The notes under the pieces were generated by a model, which was given only the letters and a program-made list of their open reading frames with translations, ran no database searches and was not told the DNA's origin. This document shows positions 27,808 through 37,732 of a DNA stretch of 64,000 bases, piece after piece. The first letter of the stretch is position 1. Each line of letters starts with the position of its first letter. The translations under genes and the position numbers were made by a program. The stretch comes from Marinobacter sp. (GTDB lineage: Bacteria; Pseudomonadota; Gammaproteobacteria; Pseudomonadales; Oleiphilaceae), in assembly GCA_018402255.1 (NCBI GenBank), contig JAGYIS010000005.1:62001-126000 (forward strand), read 5' to 3'.

Positions 27808-29133
27808 GTGCAGAACCAACCAAACAGCCCAAGCCTGGCCCGCCAGCTCTACCACATGACCTGGCCCATGCTGTTCGGCGTGCTCTCCCTGATGACCTTC
27901 CAGCTCACCGACAGCGCCTTCGTTGGCCAACTGGGCAGGGACCCCCTCGCAGCCCTCGGCTTCACCGTGCCCATGCAGCAACTGGTCAGCGGCATGTACG
28001 TCGGCCTTGGCATCGCCACCACCGCCATCATCTCCCGCACCCTCGGCCAGGGCGACAGCCTGCGGGCTCAACGCCTGGGCGGCCTTGTGGTTGCCATCGG
28101 CGCCAGCCTCGCCCTGATCCTGTGCATCTCCGTCTGGCTCCTGCAAACCAGCATCCTCAATTTTCTCGGCGCAGAACAGGCACTGCGCCCCGTCATCCGG
28201 GAATACTGGGTACCCTGGCTGATCTCCGCCTGGCTAGGCGCCCTGCTCTACTTTGGTTATGCCGTCTGCCGCTCCAACGGGGACACCAAATTGCCAGGCT
28301 ACATGATGATCGCCACCAGCCTGCTCAATATCGGCCTCGATTACCTCTACATTTTCATCTTTGGCTGGGGACTCCCCGGTGCCGCCTGGGCCACCATCAC
28401 CGCCTTCGGCCTGGGGGCGCTGGTGGTCTATCCGGCTCTGGTTCGGCGCCAATGGATGCGCTTTGACCTGATGCAACTGCAGCTGGCCAAGGCCGTTCAG
28501 CAGCTGGGCAGTATCATGGCACCGGCCATGGTCAGCCAGTTGATGCCACCACTCTCTGCGATACTGGCAACCTCACTGGTCGCCGGCTTTGGCTCGGCCG
28601 CAGTGGCTGCCTGGGGACTGGGAACCCGACTGGAGTTTTTCTCCATCGTGGTGGTGCTGGCGCTGACCATGTCCATGCCACCCATGATTGGCCGTATGCT
28701 CGGCGCTGGTGAGCTCGAGAACATTCGCCGGCTGGTGCGCATCGCGGTGCGTTTTATTGTGATCTGGCAACTGGTGCTGGGGCTGATCTGGCTGGCAGCC
28801 TCCGGTCTGGTGTCTACACTGTTTACCAAAGACGGTGACGTTCAGGACATTCTGGTCAGCTATCTGCTCAGAGTACCCCTGAGTTACAGTGGTTTGGGCG
28901 TGTGCATGCTGATGGTATCGGTCAACAACGCGCTGGGACTGCCCATGCGGGCACTACTGATCAGCACCTTGCGGCTGTTTGCCTGCTACTTGCCTCTGCT
29001 CTGGCTGGGGGCTCAGATCAGTGGCCTGCCGGGGCTGATGTCTGGCGCACTGGTGGGCAACCTGGCGGCCGGTGTACTGGCCTACAGCCTGTACCGCCAG
29101 GGTATGAACCATCTCCGGAAAAAAACACTGTAA
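27808..29133 (+). CDS. MATE-family efflux transporter (DinF-like)
   Basis: MTWPMLFGVLSLMTFQLTDSAFVGQLG; ~12 TM. Confidence 0.8.
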   Translation: MQNQPNSPSLARQLYHMTWPMLFGVLSLMTFQLTDSAFVGQLGRDPLAALGFTVPMQQLVSGMYVGLGIATTAIISRTLGQGDSLRAQRLGGLVVAIGASLALILCISVWLLQTSILNFLGAEQALRPVIREYWVPWLISAWLGALLYFGYAVCRSNGDTKLPGYMMIATSLLNIGLDYLYIFIFGWGLPGAAWATITAFGLGALVVYPALVRRQWMRFDLMQLQLAKAVQQLGSIMAPAMVSQLMPPLSAILATSLVAGFGSAAVAAWGLGTRLEFFSIVVVLALTMSMPPMIGRMLGAGELENIRRLVRIAVRFIVIWQLVLGLIWLAASGLVSTLFTKDGDVQDILVSYLLRVPLSYSGLGVCMLMVSVNNALGLPMRALLISTLRLFACYLPLLWLGAQISGLPGLMSGALVGNLAAGVLAYSLYRQGMNHLRKKTL

Positions 29134-29257
29134 GTTGACGTTTAACAATGCATATTTTGGCGGGTCTTTGCTACGCTGTGTTTGCCATTGCGTCCCGGAT
29201 ACGACGATTCCCGGGCTAAACAACCACTCATAAACTCTCCGGGCTACCGACCCTACT

Positions 29258-32065
29258 ATGGTACCAGGACTCATTATTCTGTTGCCCGTACTGGGAGCCC
29301 TTGCCTCCTGGCTACTGAGCCGTAATGCTCCTGATGCAAGCATTCGCGTTCACACCGCGCTTGCCATCCTGGCGCCACTGACCGGCTTCCTGCTGCTGGC
29401 CATTTACTGGCCCAATCTGACCGCCAACGATGCAATGGTCACCACGGTTAAGTGGATTCCACAACTGGGGCTGGATCTGTCGTTCCGACTGGATGGGCTG
29501 AGCTGGCTGTTTGCCACCCTGATCACCGGCATCGGTTGCCTGATCATCCTGTACGCCCGCTATTACTTCGACGGCAAAGCCTCGGCTCCGCGCTTTTTTA
29601 TTCTGATCCAGCTGTTCATGACCGCCATGCTGGGCATAGTGCTGTCCGAGAACCTGCTATTCATGCTGGTGTTCTGGGAGCTGACCAGTCTGGTGTCGTT
29701 CCTGCTGATTGGCTTTAACTGGTCCAGCCGGGGCGCCCGCCGGGGTGCCCGAATGTCGCTGGTGATTACCGGTGGCGGTGGCCTGGCGCTACTGGCGGGC
29801 ATCCTGCTACTCGGCAATATGGCCGGCAGCTTCCAGCTTTCAGACATCCTTGCCCAGGGTGATACCCTACAGCATCACAGCCTGTACCCATTGATGCTGA
29901 GCCTGGTGCTGCTGGGCGCCTTCACCAAGTCGGCGCAGGCACCCTTTCACCTGTGGCTACCCCATGCCATGGCCGCCCCTACGCCGGTGTCGGCCTATCT
30001 GCATTCAGCCACCATGGTGAAAGCCGGTCTGTTCCTGATGGCACGGTTGCACCCGGCCCTGGGCGACACCGAACTCTGGTTCGGCCTCATCACCGTGACC
30101 GGTATGGTCACCCTGATGGTAGGCGCCTTTGTCGCCATGTTCATGCACGACATCAAGGGGTTGCTGGCGTATTCCACCATTTCCCATCTGGGCCTGATCA
30201 CTCTGCTGATCGGCATGGGTAGCGAAATGGCCATGGCGGCCGCGCTGTTCCACCTGGTGTGTCACGCACTGTTCAAGGCTCCGTTATTCATGATGGCCGG
30301 CTATGTGGATCAGGCCACCGGCAGCCGCGATATGCAGCTGATCAACGGGCTGTGGCGCTGGATGCCAGCGTTGATGATCGTCACCTTGATACCCGCTGCG
30401 GCGATGGCCGGGCTGCCCCTGATGAGCGGCTACCTGAGTAAAAAGATGCTGTTCTCAGAAAGCCTGCTGGTCACCGCACCACCATGGGCCGATGTGGTGA
30501 TTCCGGTGTGGGTGACAGTGGCAGGACTGTTCTCGGTGGCCTATTCCCTGCGCATTTTCCACAACATCTTTTTCAACGGTCTGCCCCGGGATCTGCCGGT
30601 GTGGCCGCCCAACAAGAAACCGATATACGCCCTGATTCCCTTGGCAATCCTGGCTGCGCTGTCCCTCACAGTCGGGCTCATGCCGCAGTCGATCTACGAT
30701 CACCTGGTGCATGTTGCGGTGCTGGCCGCCACCCCGTCACACTTGCCGTTGTATGACTTTAACGCACTAGCGGAAGCCCACACCCCAGCCATGATGAGTC
30801 TGCTGGCAATGCTGGCCGGCCTGGCGGTTTATGCGGCCCGCAAACCGTTGTTTGCCATTCACGCCCGTTTGCCGGACGTCGATGCCAAAGATATTTTCGA
30901 AACGCTGATGCAGCGCACCATCCGATTTTCGCAAACCCTGGTGTACCAGCTGGAAAACGGCTCTTTGCAACGCTATCTGGCACTGATACTGATGACCACC
31001 GTCGCTCTGGTTGCCTGGAATCTGACCGGTCTGAAGCAGTGGCGGGGCCCGGTGCCGCTGTCAGATCTTGACCCACTGGTGGTGTTTGGCGTCAGCATTC
31101 TGTGTCTTTCTGCCATCGGGGTGGTGCTGTTCCATCGCTATCGGCTGCCCGCCTTGTTACTGCTGTCGGTCACCGGTCTGTTTGTCACACTGATTTTTGC
31201 CTGGTTCTCGGCACCCGATCTGGCGCTGACTCAATTGTCGGTAGAAGTGATGGCCGTGGTCATCATGATGCTGGCGCTGTCGTTTCTGCCCCAGACGTCC
31301 CCCAGAGAATCCCGGCTGCCGCGAGTATTGCGGGATCTGTTTGTGGCGGTGGTCGCAGGCAGCGGTGTGGCGACCTTTACCTACGCCGTGCTGACTCGCC
31401 CGGCCAACCCGATTTCTGACTTTTTTATGGTCAACAGTGTGCCGGGTGGTGGCGGCACCAACGTGGTGAACGTCATCCTGGTGGACTTCCGGGGCTTTGA
31501 TACGCTTGGAGAGATTACCGTGTTGGGCATCGCGGCCGTCGCCGTCTTTGCCTTCACCCAGAAACTGAATCTCAAGCAACGGGTTGCAGAGTCCGGCCAT
31601 TCCCACTGGGCGGCAGAGCCTCACCCGGTGTTCCTGCAGATGGTGGCGCACATGGCGCTACCCATCGCGCTGCTGGTGTCTGCGTATATTTTCTTGCGGG
31701 GCCACAACATGCCCGGGGGTGGATTTATTGCCGGACTGGTGACGGCGGTCGCGCTAACGCTGCAATACATGGCCGGTGGCCTGGTCTGGGCTCATGAGCG
31801 CATGCGCACGCAATTCCGGTCGCTGATCGGGGCCGGACTATTGATCGCATTGCTGACCGGTGTGGCCAGCTGGGTGTTCGGCTATCCCTTCCTGACCAGC
31901 ACCTTTGCCCACATGGACTGGCCATTGATTGGTGAGTTCGAGCTGGCCAGTGCCCTGCTGTTTGATCTGGGCGTTTACACCACCGTGGTCGGTGCCACCC
32001 TGCTGATCCTGGCCAATCTGGGCAAACTGATGACCATTGCCGGCCCCGGCAAGGAGATAGGTTGA
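29258..32065 (+). CDS. mrpA: Na+/H+ antiporter subunit A, MrpA with fused MrpB-like C-terminus
   Basis: 935 aa; NuoL-like core; HNMPGGGFIAGL MrpB signature at C-terminus. Confidence 0.85.
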   Translation: MVPGLIILLPVLGALASWLLSRNAPDASIRVHTALAILAPLTGFLLLAIYWPNLTANDAMVTTVKWIPQLGLDLSFRLDGLSWLFATLITGIGCLIILYARYYFDGKASAPRFFILIQLFMTAMLGIVLSENLLFMLVFWELTSLVSFLLIGFNWSSRGARRGARMSLVITGGGGLALLAGILLLGNMAGSFQLSDILAQGDTLQHHSLYPLMLSLVLLGAFTKSAQAPFHLWLPHAMAAPTPVSAYLHSATMVKAGLFLMARLHPALGDTELWFGLITVTGMVTLMVGAFVAMFMHDIKGLLAYSTISHLGLITLLIGMGSEMAMAAALFHLVCHALFKAPLFMMAGYVDQATGSRDMQLINGLWRWMPALMIVTLIPAAAMAGLPLMSGYLSKKMLFSESLLVTAPPWADVVIPVWVTVAGLFSVAYSLRIFHNIFFNGLPRDLPVWPPNKKPIYALIPLAILAALSLTVGLMPQSIYDHLVHVAVLAATPSHLPLYDFNALAEAHTPAMMSLLAMLAGLAVYAARKPLFAIHARLPDVDAKDIFETLMQRTIRFSQTLVYQLENGSLQRYLALILMTTVALVAWNLTGLKQWRGPVPLSDLDPLVVFGVSILCLSAIGVVLFHRYRLPALLLLSVTGLFVTLIFAWFSAPDLALTQLSVEVMAVVIMMLALSFLPQTSPRESRLPRVLRDLFVAVVAGSGVATFTYAVLTRPANPISDFFMVNSVPGGGGTNVVNVILVDFRGFDTLGEITVLGIAAVAVFAFTQKLNLKQRVAESGHSHWAAEPHPVFLQMVAHMALPIALLVSAYIFLRGHNMPGGGFIAGLVTAVALTLQYMAGGLVWAHERMRTQFRSLIGAGLLIALLTGVASWVFGYPFLTSTFAHMDWPLIGEFELASALLFDLGVYTTVVGATLLILANLGKLMTIAGPGKEIG

Positions 32066-32403
32066 TGGAGCTGATGATTGCGGTTGCTCTTGGCATTCTG
32101 ACCAGCTGCGGCGTGTTTCTTATCCTGCGGGCACGGACCTTTTCCGTGGTGCTGGGCCTGACCTTGCTGTCTCACGCGGTAAACCTGTTCCTGTTCAGCA
32201 TGGGGCGCCTGACCTCCGGCGCACCAGCCATCGTTGGTTTGACGCCCAGCAGCGCGGATCCCTTGCCCCAGGCGCTGGTGCTCACCGCCATCGTCATCAG
32301 CTTTGCCATGACCGCTTTTGTGGTGGTGCTGTCATTGAAGGCCGCGGTCGAACTGCGCAGCGACCACGTTGACGGTGAAAACCCGAACGAGGACCGGCCA
32401 TGA
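32062..32403 (+). CDS. mrpC: Na+/H+ antiporter subunit C
   Basis: NuoK-like, ATGA-overlapped. Confidence 0.85.
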   Translation: MMELMIAVALGILTSCGVFLILRARTFSVVLGLTLLSHAVNLFLFSMGRLTSGAPAIVGLTPSSADPLPQALVLTAIVISFAMTAFVVVLSLKAAVELRSDHVDGENPNEDRP

Positions 32404-33929
32404 CACACCTGATGATCCTGCCGGTGGTGATTCCGATGCTGGCGGCCGGCTGGCTACTGCTCAACCATCGTGCCAGCATTGGTCGTCAGCGGGTTTGGAG
32501 TATTCTGTCCACCGTTGCCCTGGTGGCACTGGGCGTATGGGCGGTCAGCGCGGCGCAGGTAGATTTCCGCACTTACTGGTTGGGCAACTGGCAACCTCCC
32601 TTTGGCATTGTGCTGGTGCTGGACCGGCTCAGCGCCATGATGTTGCTGTTGGCGGCCTTGCTGGCGCTGTTCTGCGTGCTCTATGCCAGCCGCGGCAGTG
32701 ATCGCGAAGGCCCTCATTTCCATGCCTTGTTTCAATTCCAGTTGATGGGCATCAACGGTGCTTTTCTCACCGGCGATCTGTTCAACCTGTTTGTGTTCTT
32801 CGAGATACTGCTGCTGGCCTCCTATGCCCTGTTGCTGCATGGCGGGGGCCGCGCGCGCAGCCGGGCAGGCCTGCACTATGTGGTGATCAATCTGCTGGGT
32901 TCTGCGCTGTTTTTACTGGCGCTGGGCATTCTCTATGGTCTGACCGGCACCCTGAACATGGCCGATCTGGCGATTCGGATTTCAGCCGCCAGCCCGGATG
33001 ATCAGACCTTACTCAAAGGCGCTGCCCTGCTTTTGATGGTGGTGTTCGGCATCAAAGCCGCGATTCTGCCGTTGCTGTTCTGGTTGCCGCGGGCGTATTC
33101 CGCCTCCAGTGCTCCAGTGGCCGCATTATTTGCGATCATGACCAAGGTGGGCTTTTACGCCATGGTGCGGGTGCTGTTGATTGTGTTCGGGCTGGATTCA
33201 GTGCAACCGCTCAATGCCGACGTTTTCCTGTGGCTCTGGCCGCTGGCTCTGATCACCCTGGGCCTGGGCGCCGTCGGCATACTTGGTGCCGCCAGCCTGC
33301 GTACCATGGCAGCCTATATGGTGATTCTGTCGAGCGGGCTGCTGATGGCCAGCTTTGCCATGGCCGAGGCCACGATACTGGCCGCCAGTCTGTTCTACCT
33401 GTTGCACAGCACCTGTCTGGCCGCGGTGTTCTTCCTGCTCGCCGACCTGATCGGCCGGCAACGGGCGGAGGGTTACGATCTGCTGTCCGTGACCGCGCCT
33501 TTGACCAGTCGCTGGGTGCTGGCCACGCTGTTTCTTGTGTCGGCGGTCAGTATGGCCGGGTTGCCGCCATTTTCAGGATTTGTCAGCAAAGCCTGGTTAC
33601 TGCAGAACGCCATCAACCATCCACAGTATCTCTGGCTCTGGGGCATCACCCTGGTAGCAGGCCTGTTCATGATTGCGGCACTCAGCCGGGCCGGTTCAGG
33701 CTGGTTCTGGAAGCCGGAGCCCTACACCGGCCGCCAGCGGCGCCGGCTTGATCCGGCCCGGGTTGCCACGGTGTCGGTTCTGATCGGCATCAGTGCGGCC
33801 CTGGCCCTGTTTGCGGCACCAGTGATGGATTATATGAGCGCAACTGCCGGCCAGCTTTACCAGCCCTCCGCGTACGTTGAAGCGGTGCTGGGTGATTCGG
33901 CATTGGCTAAGGGAAGGCACACCCCATGA
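32400..33929 (+). CDS. mrpD: Na+/H+ antiporter subunit D
   Basis: NuoN/M-like 509 aa, operon position. Confidence 0.85.
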   Translation: MTHLMILPVVIPMLAAGWLLLNHRASIGRQRVWSILSTVALVALGVWAVSAAQVDFRTYWLGNWQPPFGIVLVLDRLSAMMLLLAALLALFCVLYASRGSDREGPHFHALFQFQLMGINGAFLTGDLFNLFVFFEILLLASYALLLHGGGRARSRAGLHYVVINLLGSALFLLALGILYGLTGTLNMADLAIRISAASPDDQTLLKGAALLLMVVFGIKAAILPLLFWLPRAYSASSAPVAALFAIMTKVGFYAMVRVLLIVFGLDSVQPLNADVFLWLWPLALITLGLGAVGILGAASLRTMAAYMVILSSGLLMASFAMAEATILAASLFYLLHSTCLAAVFFLLADLIGRQRAEGYDLLSVTAPLTSRWVLATLFLVSAVSMAGLPPFSGFVSKAWLLQNAINHPQYLWLWGITLVAGLFMIAALSRAGSGWFWKPEPYTGRQRRRLDPARVATVSVLIGISAALALFAAPVMDYMSATAGQLYQPSAYVEAVLGDSALAKGRHTP

Positions 33930-34419
33930 GCTGGTTACAGCGCTGGTTGCCACACCCCTGTTCGCCGGCTTTCTGTTGCTGTTATGGCTGCTGATGAACG
34001 AGTTCAGCTTTGGCCATCTACTCCTGGGCTCGGCGCTGGCCGTGGTCATTTCCCGGGTTACCCAGCCGTTCTGGCCCGAACGTTCCAGAATCAAGTATCC
34101 AGGCAGGTTACTGCTCTACCTCGGCCGGTTACTGATGGATATTCTGAAATCCAATCTGATTGTCGCACGGCGTATTCTGTTCCATTCCCGGCAATTGCAG
34201 CCCGGTTTCTTCACCTATCCCCTGACACTGACCGATGACTTTGCCGTCACCATGCTGGCCAGCACCATTTCCCTGACCCCGGGCACGGTCAGTGCCCACT
34301 ATGACCGCGAGGGCCGAACCCTGCTGATTCACTGCCTGCATCTGGAGGACGAGGCGGCGCTGATCAGAGATATCCACAGCCGTTATGAGCTGCCGTTACA
34401 GGAGATTTTTGATGATTGA
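33926..34419 (+). CDS. mrpE: Na+/H+ antiporter subunit E (apparent 1-nt deletion near 33955)
   Basis: ATGA overlap with mrpD: MSWLQRWLPHP then shift to LFAGFLLLLWLLMNEFSFGHLLLG. Confidence 0.8.
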
Positions 34420-34681
34420 ATGGGCGGTTAATCTGGCCATCACTGTGTTTGCGGTGGCGATCATACTGAATCTTTACCGGCTGGCGATCGGGCCCGACAT
34501 TGTCGACCGTATCCTGGCTCTGGACACCTTGATGATCAACAGCATCGCGCTGATCGTACTGTTTGATATCCGGTTGTCGCTGGGCATTCTGTTTGAAGCA
34601 GCCATGCTGATTGCCCTGATGGGCTTTGTCGGTACGGTTGCGATGACCAAGTATCTGCTGCGGGGGGACGTGATCGAATGA
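34412..34681 (+). CDS. mrpF: Na+/H+ antiporter subunit F
   Basis: MIEWAVNLAITVFAVAIILNLYRLAIGPDIVDRILALDTL. Confidence 0.85.
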   Translation: MIEWAVNLAITVFAVAIILNLYRLAIGPDIVDRILALDTLMINSIALIVLFDIRLSLGILFEAAMLIALMGFVGTVAMTKYLLRGDVIE

Positions 34682-35022
34682 CACCGTCATCCATGCCATT
34701 TTTACTCGAGTTGTTCATTTCATTGCTGTTGGTGGCCGGAGCGCTGTTTGCGCTGATTGGTTCGATCGGGCTGGCCCGCCTGCAGGATTTTTTCATGCGG
34801 CTGCATGGCCCCACCAAGGCCAGCACCCTGGGGCTCGGGTGTTTGCTGATTGGCTCGTTGCTGTATTTCAGTTTTCAGAAGGGCACGGTGTCTGTGCATG
34901 AGGCGATCGTGACGGTGTTTCTGTTCGCCACGGCGCCAGTCAGTGCCCATATGATGGCCAAGGCCGCCCTCTTCCGGGCTGTCGGGAAAGGCGGCCCCAG
35001 CCGGAACTATCCGGAAAACTAG
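34678..35022 (+). CDS. mrpG: Na+/H+ antiporter subunit G
   Basis: LIGSIGLARLQDFFMRLHGPTKASTLGLGCLLIGS. Confidence 0.85.
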   Translation: MTPSSMPFLLELFISLLLVAGALFALIGSIGLARLQDFFMRLHGPTKASTLGLGCLLIGSLLYFSFQKGTVSVHEAIVTVFLFATAPVSAHMMAKAALFRAVGKGGPSRNYPEN

Positions 35023-35447
35023 TCAGAAAACCGTGCCCGAAAGCTGTCAGGCATGGGGGTGACTTCGCGGGTCTGGTAGTTGAAGAAGACGAAGCCGTAT
35101 TTGGCCAGGGCGACCGATTGGCCGGTTTCAGCTTTGGTAACGCGGAACACGAAGTCGCCGCCGTATTTGTTGAAGTCCAGCAGACCAACTTCGAACCGAA
35201 GCATGTCGGGGTAGAAGGATTCGCCCTGGTACATGGTGGCCAGGTCGGTAACGATGATGCCCATGCCGTTCTGGTCGGCTTCTTCGATGCCGTATTCGAC
35301 GAGGAACTGGGCCCTGGCTTCCGAGAGCATTGAGATCAGGGCGTCGTTACCCAGGTGGTTGGCGCCGTTGATGTCGGTGATTCTGACGGGCATTCTGGTT
35401 TCGAAGCAGAAGGCGTTGTCCGGGAATTCGAGTTTGATTCTTGCCAC
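35019..35447 (-). CDS. Acyl-CoA thioesterase (4HBT hotdog family)
   Basis: ITDINGANHLGNDALISMLSEARAQFL. Confidence 0.75.
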   Translation of the reverse strand: MARIKLEFPDNAFCFETRMPVRITDINGANHLGNDALISMLSEARAQFLVEYGIEEADQNGMGIIVTDLATMYQGESFYPDMLRFEVGLLDFNKYGGDFVFRVTKAETGQSVALAKYGFVFFNYQTREVTPMPDSFRARFSD

Positions 35448-35577
35448 GGGGGTGTCCTGATCGGGTTCAAGTTTGGTCTGGGCCGGATGATACGCTTTCA
35501 GTTGTGACTTCTCATCTTGTGTTGCTATCGGGTATCTTGCTTCTTGTCCCTGCGCTTATTCACGTTGGGGGCGCGGC

Positions 35578-35676
35578 GGTAAGGAAGGGCTTTCCAAAAC
35601 ACGCTATGAATACATCCCTGTACGCTCTGCTCCGCCATCCATGGCTCCGCAAGGTTTTGGAAAGCCCTTCCTCACC
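35578..35676 (-). repeat. Family-1 twin-GGA hairpin element, copy E
   Basis: 23-bp arms 35578-35600 / 35654-35676 (1 mismatch); 53-nt core; - strand contains gtacAGGGAtgt (12/12 match to RUACARGGAUGU). Confidence 0.9.
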
Positions 35677-35736
35677 CCCTCGTTCTTACATCGTGCGCGC
35701 ACCGTTTGAAGATCTAACAACAAACAAGAGTACGTT

Positions 35737-37375
35737 ATGGATATTCGCCCTGCGGCCACCCTGGCTTTGACCCGAGATACCTCAGACGGCATTGAAGTGC
35801 TTCTACTGCAACGCACCTGGAAGGCTATTTTCCTGCCCGGTTACTATGTATTCCCCGGCGGGGCGGTGAATGAACAGGAATCGGAAGCGCAACCCCATGC
35901 CGATGGGTGTCGAAGACGGTGATATCAGTCAGACCATGAGTCTGGACGAAGGCGGTGCCGACTATATGCTGGCGGCAGTGCGGGAGTGTTTTGAGGAGGC
36001 GGGGATTCTGCTGGCTCAGGACGGCGGCGGGCAGCTTATCGGGGCGGAACATCCGGCTCTTGGGGAACGTGGGGCGTTGTTTCGGGATGAGGTGTCGCTG
36101 GCACAGTTGTGTGAGAAACACGGGCTGGTGGTGCCACTGGATCGGTTAGCGTATCTGAGCCATTGGGTGACGCCGCCGGGGCCGCCGCGGCGGTTTGATA
36201 CTCGGTTTTTTGTGGCGGTGGCGCCGGAGGGGCAAGCCGCCAGCCATGATGGTGAAGAGACTATTGATTACGTCTGGATTTCACCGGCGAAGGCGCTGGA
36301 GGAGCATCGTGCCGGGCAGCGATTGCTGGGATTGCCGACGATCCGTACCTTGCGGGTGTTGTGTGATTTCAGTAACACGGCCGAGCTGATGCGTTATGCC
36401 CACGCCAATCCGCCGGAGGCCTTTCCGACCGATCCCTGGCCGGCGGTTCGTAAGGGTAAGCCGGTGATGCTGGAACCCAATGCGCCTGCCTATGATGAGG
36501 CGGTCAAGCTGGACCCGGAGGCCGAGGGGTCGGTCAGCGCGGAGATCATACCCGGCGAGGCGGTTGAGGTAGCCGCGGGTGTGATCCGGCTGACGGCGCC
36601 GAATCCGGGGATGATGACCGGGCCGGGGACCAATACTTATATTCTGGGGTTTGAGCGGTTTACGGTGATTGATCCGGGGCCAGCCAATGAAGCGCACATC
36701 GAGCGCATACTGGAGGTGACTGGCGGGGTGGTGGATCAGGTGTTGGTAACCCATACCCATCTGGATCATTCACCGGCGGTATCAGCTCTGAAAGAACGCA
36801 CCGGGTGCCGGGTGTTTGGCTGGCCCGCCCCTGAGGGCGCCGGGCAGGACCAATCCTTCAAGGCAGACGATGAGCCGGAGCACGGCGACCTGATTGTCAG
36901 TGAGTCCGGCATCCTGAAGGTAATTCATACCCCCGGACATGCCTCGAACCATCTGTGTTACCTGCTGAAGGACCAGGAGCTGCTGTTCTCAGGTGATCAC
37001 ATTATGCAGGGGTCGACGGTGGTGATTAACCCGCCGGACGGCGTCATGAAAGCTTACGTGGAATCTCTGTACGACCTGCTCGACGAATCGATTCGGTTTA
37101 TCGCGCCGGCCCACGGTTTTCTGATGGGGCAACCGGAGGCGGTCATTGATTATCTGATTACGCACCGGCTGTCGCGGGAACACAAGATTGCCAGGGCACT
37201 GGAGGCGCTGGCGCCGGTGAGTCTGAAGGATCTGACCGCCAAGGCTTACGACGACGTGCCAGCCGCCATTCATGGCCTGGCGGCAAGGTCAGCGCTAGCC
37301 CACTTGTTGAAGCTGGAGGCCGAGCACAGAGCCGCTCACAAGGGTGAGCTCTGGCACCCGATACGCCCGGACTGA
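35737..37375 (+). CDS. Nudix hydrolase-metallo-beta-lactamase fold fusion protein (apparent frameshift near 35905)
   Basis: FPGGAVNEQES...RECFEEAGILLAQ (Nudix, split over two frames) then THTHLDHSPAVSAL, HTPGHASNHLCYL, FSGDHIM (MBL). Confidence 0.75.
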
Positions 37376-37384
37376 ACGGCCGGG

Positions 37385-37543
37385 CTATTTTTTGGCAATC
37401 ACCCAAACGGCGTGAACAATGCCCGGAATGTAGCCCAGCAGCGTCAGCACAATGTTAATCCAGAAGTGCTTGCCAATACCCACCTGTAAAAAAACACCCA
37501 ACGGCGGTAACAAAATCGCTATAAGAATTCGCAAAAGATCCAT
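37385..37543 (-). CDS. YqaE/Pmp3 family small membrane protein (52 aa)
   Basis: Hand translation MDLLRILIAILLPPLGVFLQVGIGKHFWINIVLTLLGYIPGIVHAVWVIAKK*; not in ORF track. Confidence 0.85.
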   Translation of the reverse strand: MDLLRILIAILLPPLGVFLQVGIGKHFWINIVLTLLGYIPGIVHAVWVIAKK

Positions 37544-37732
37544 TTAGTTCACTCCCCGTAGAACGTATAACAGTCATATCTCTGCAAGATAGCAGTGTTA
37601 TTACATTTCACCACATCGGGCTGCAAGTTGTGCGCCCGTGATCATGAAAGTGGCATTAAACCTCTGTCACAGCGGTATTCATGAACCCCACAGGGCCCTA
37701 TCCTTGGGCTCTGCTCAGGTACTAGAGGACTT

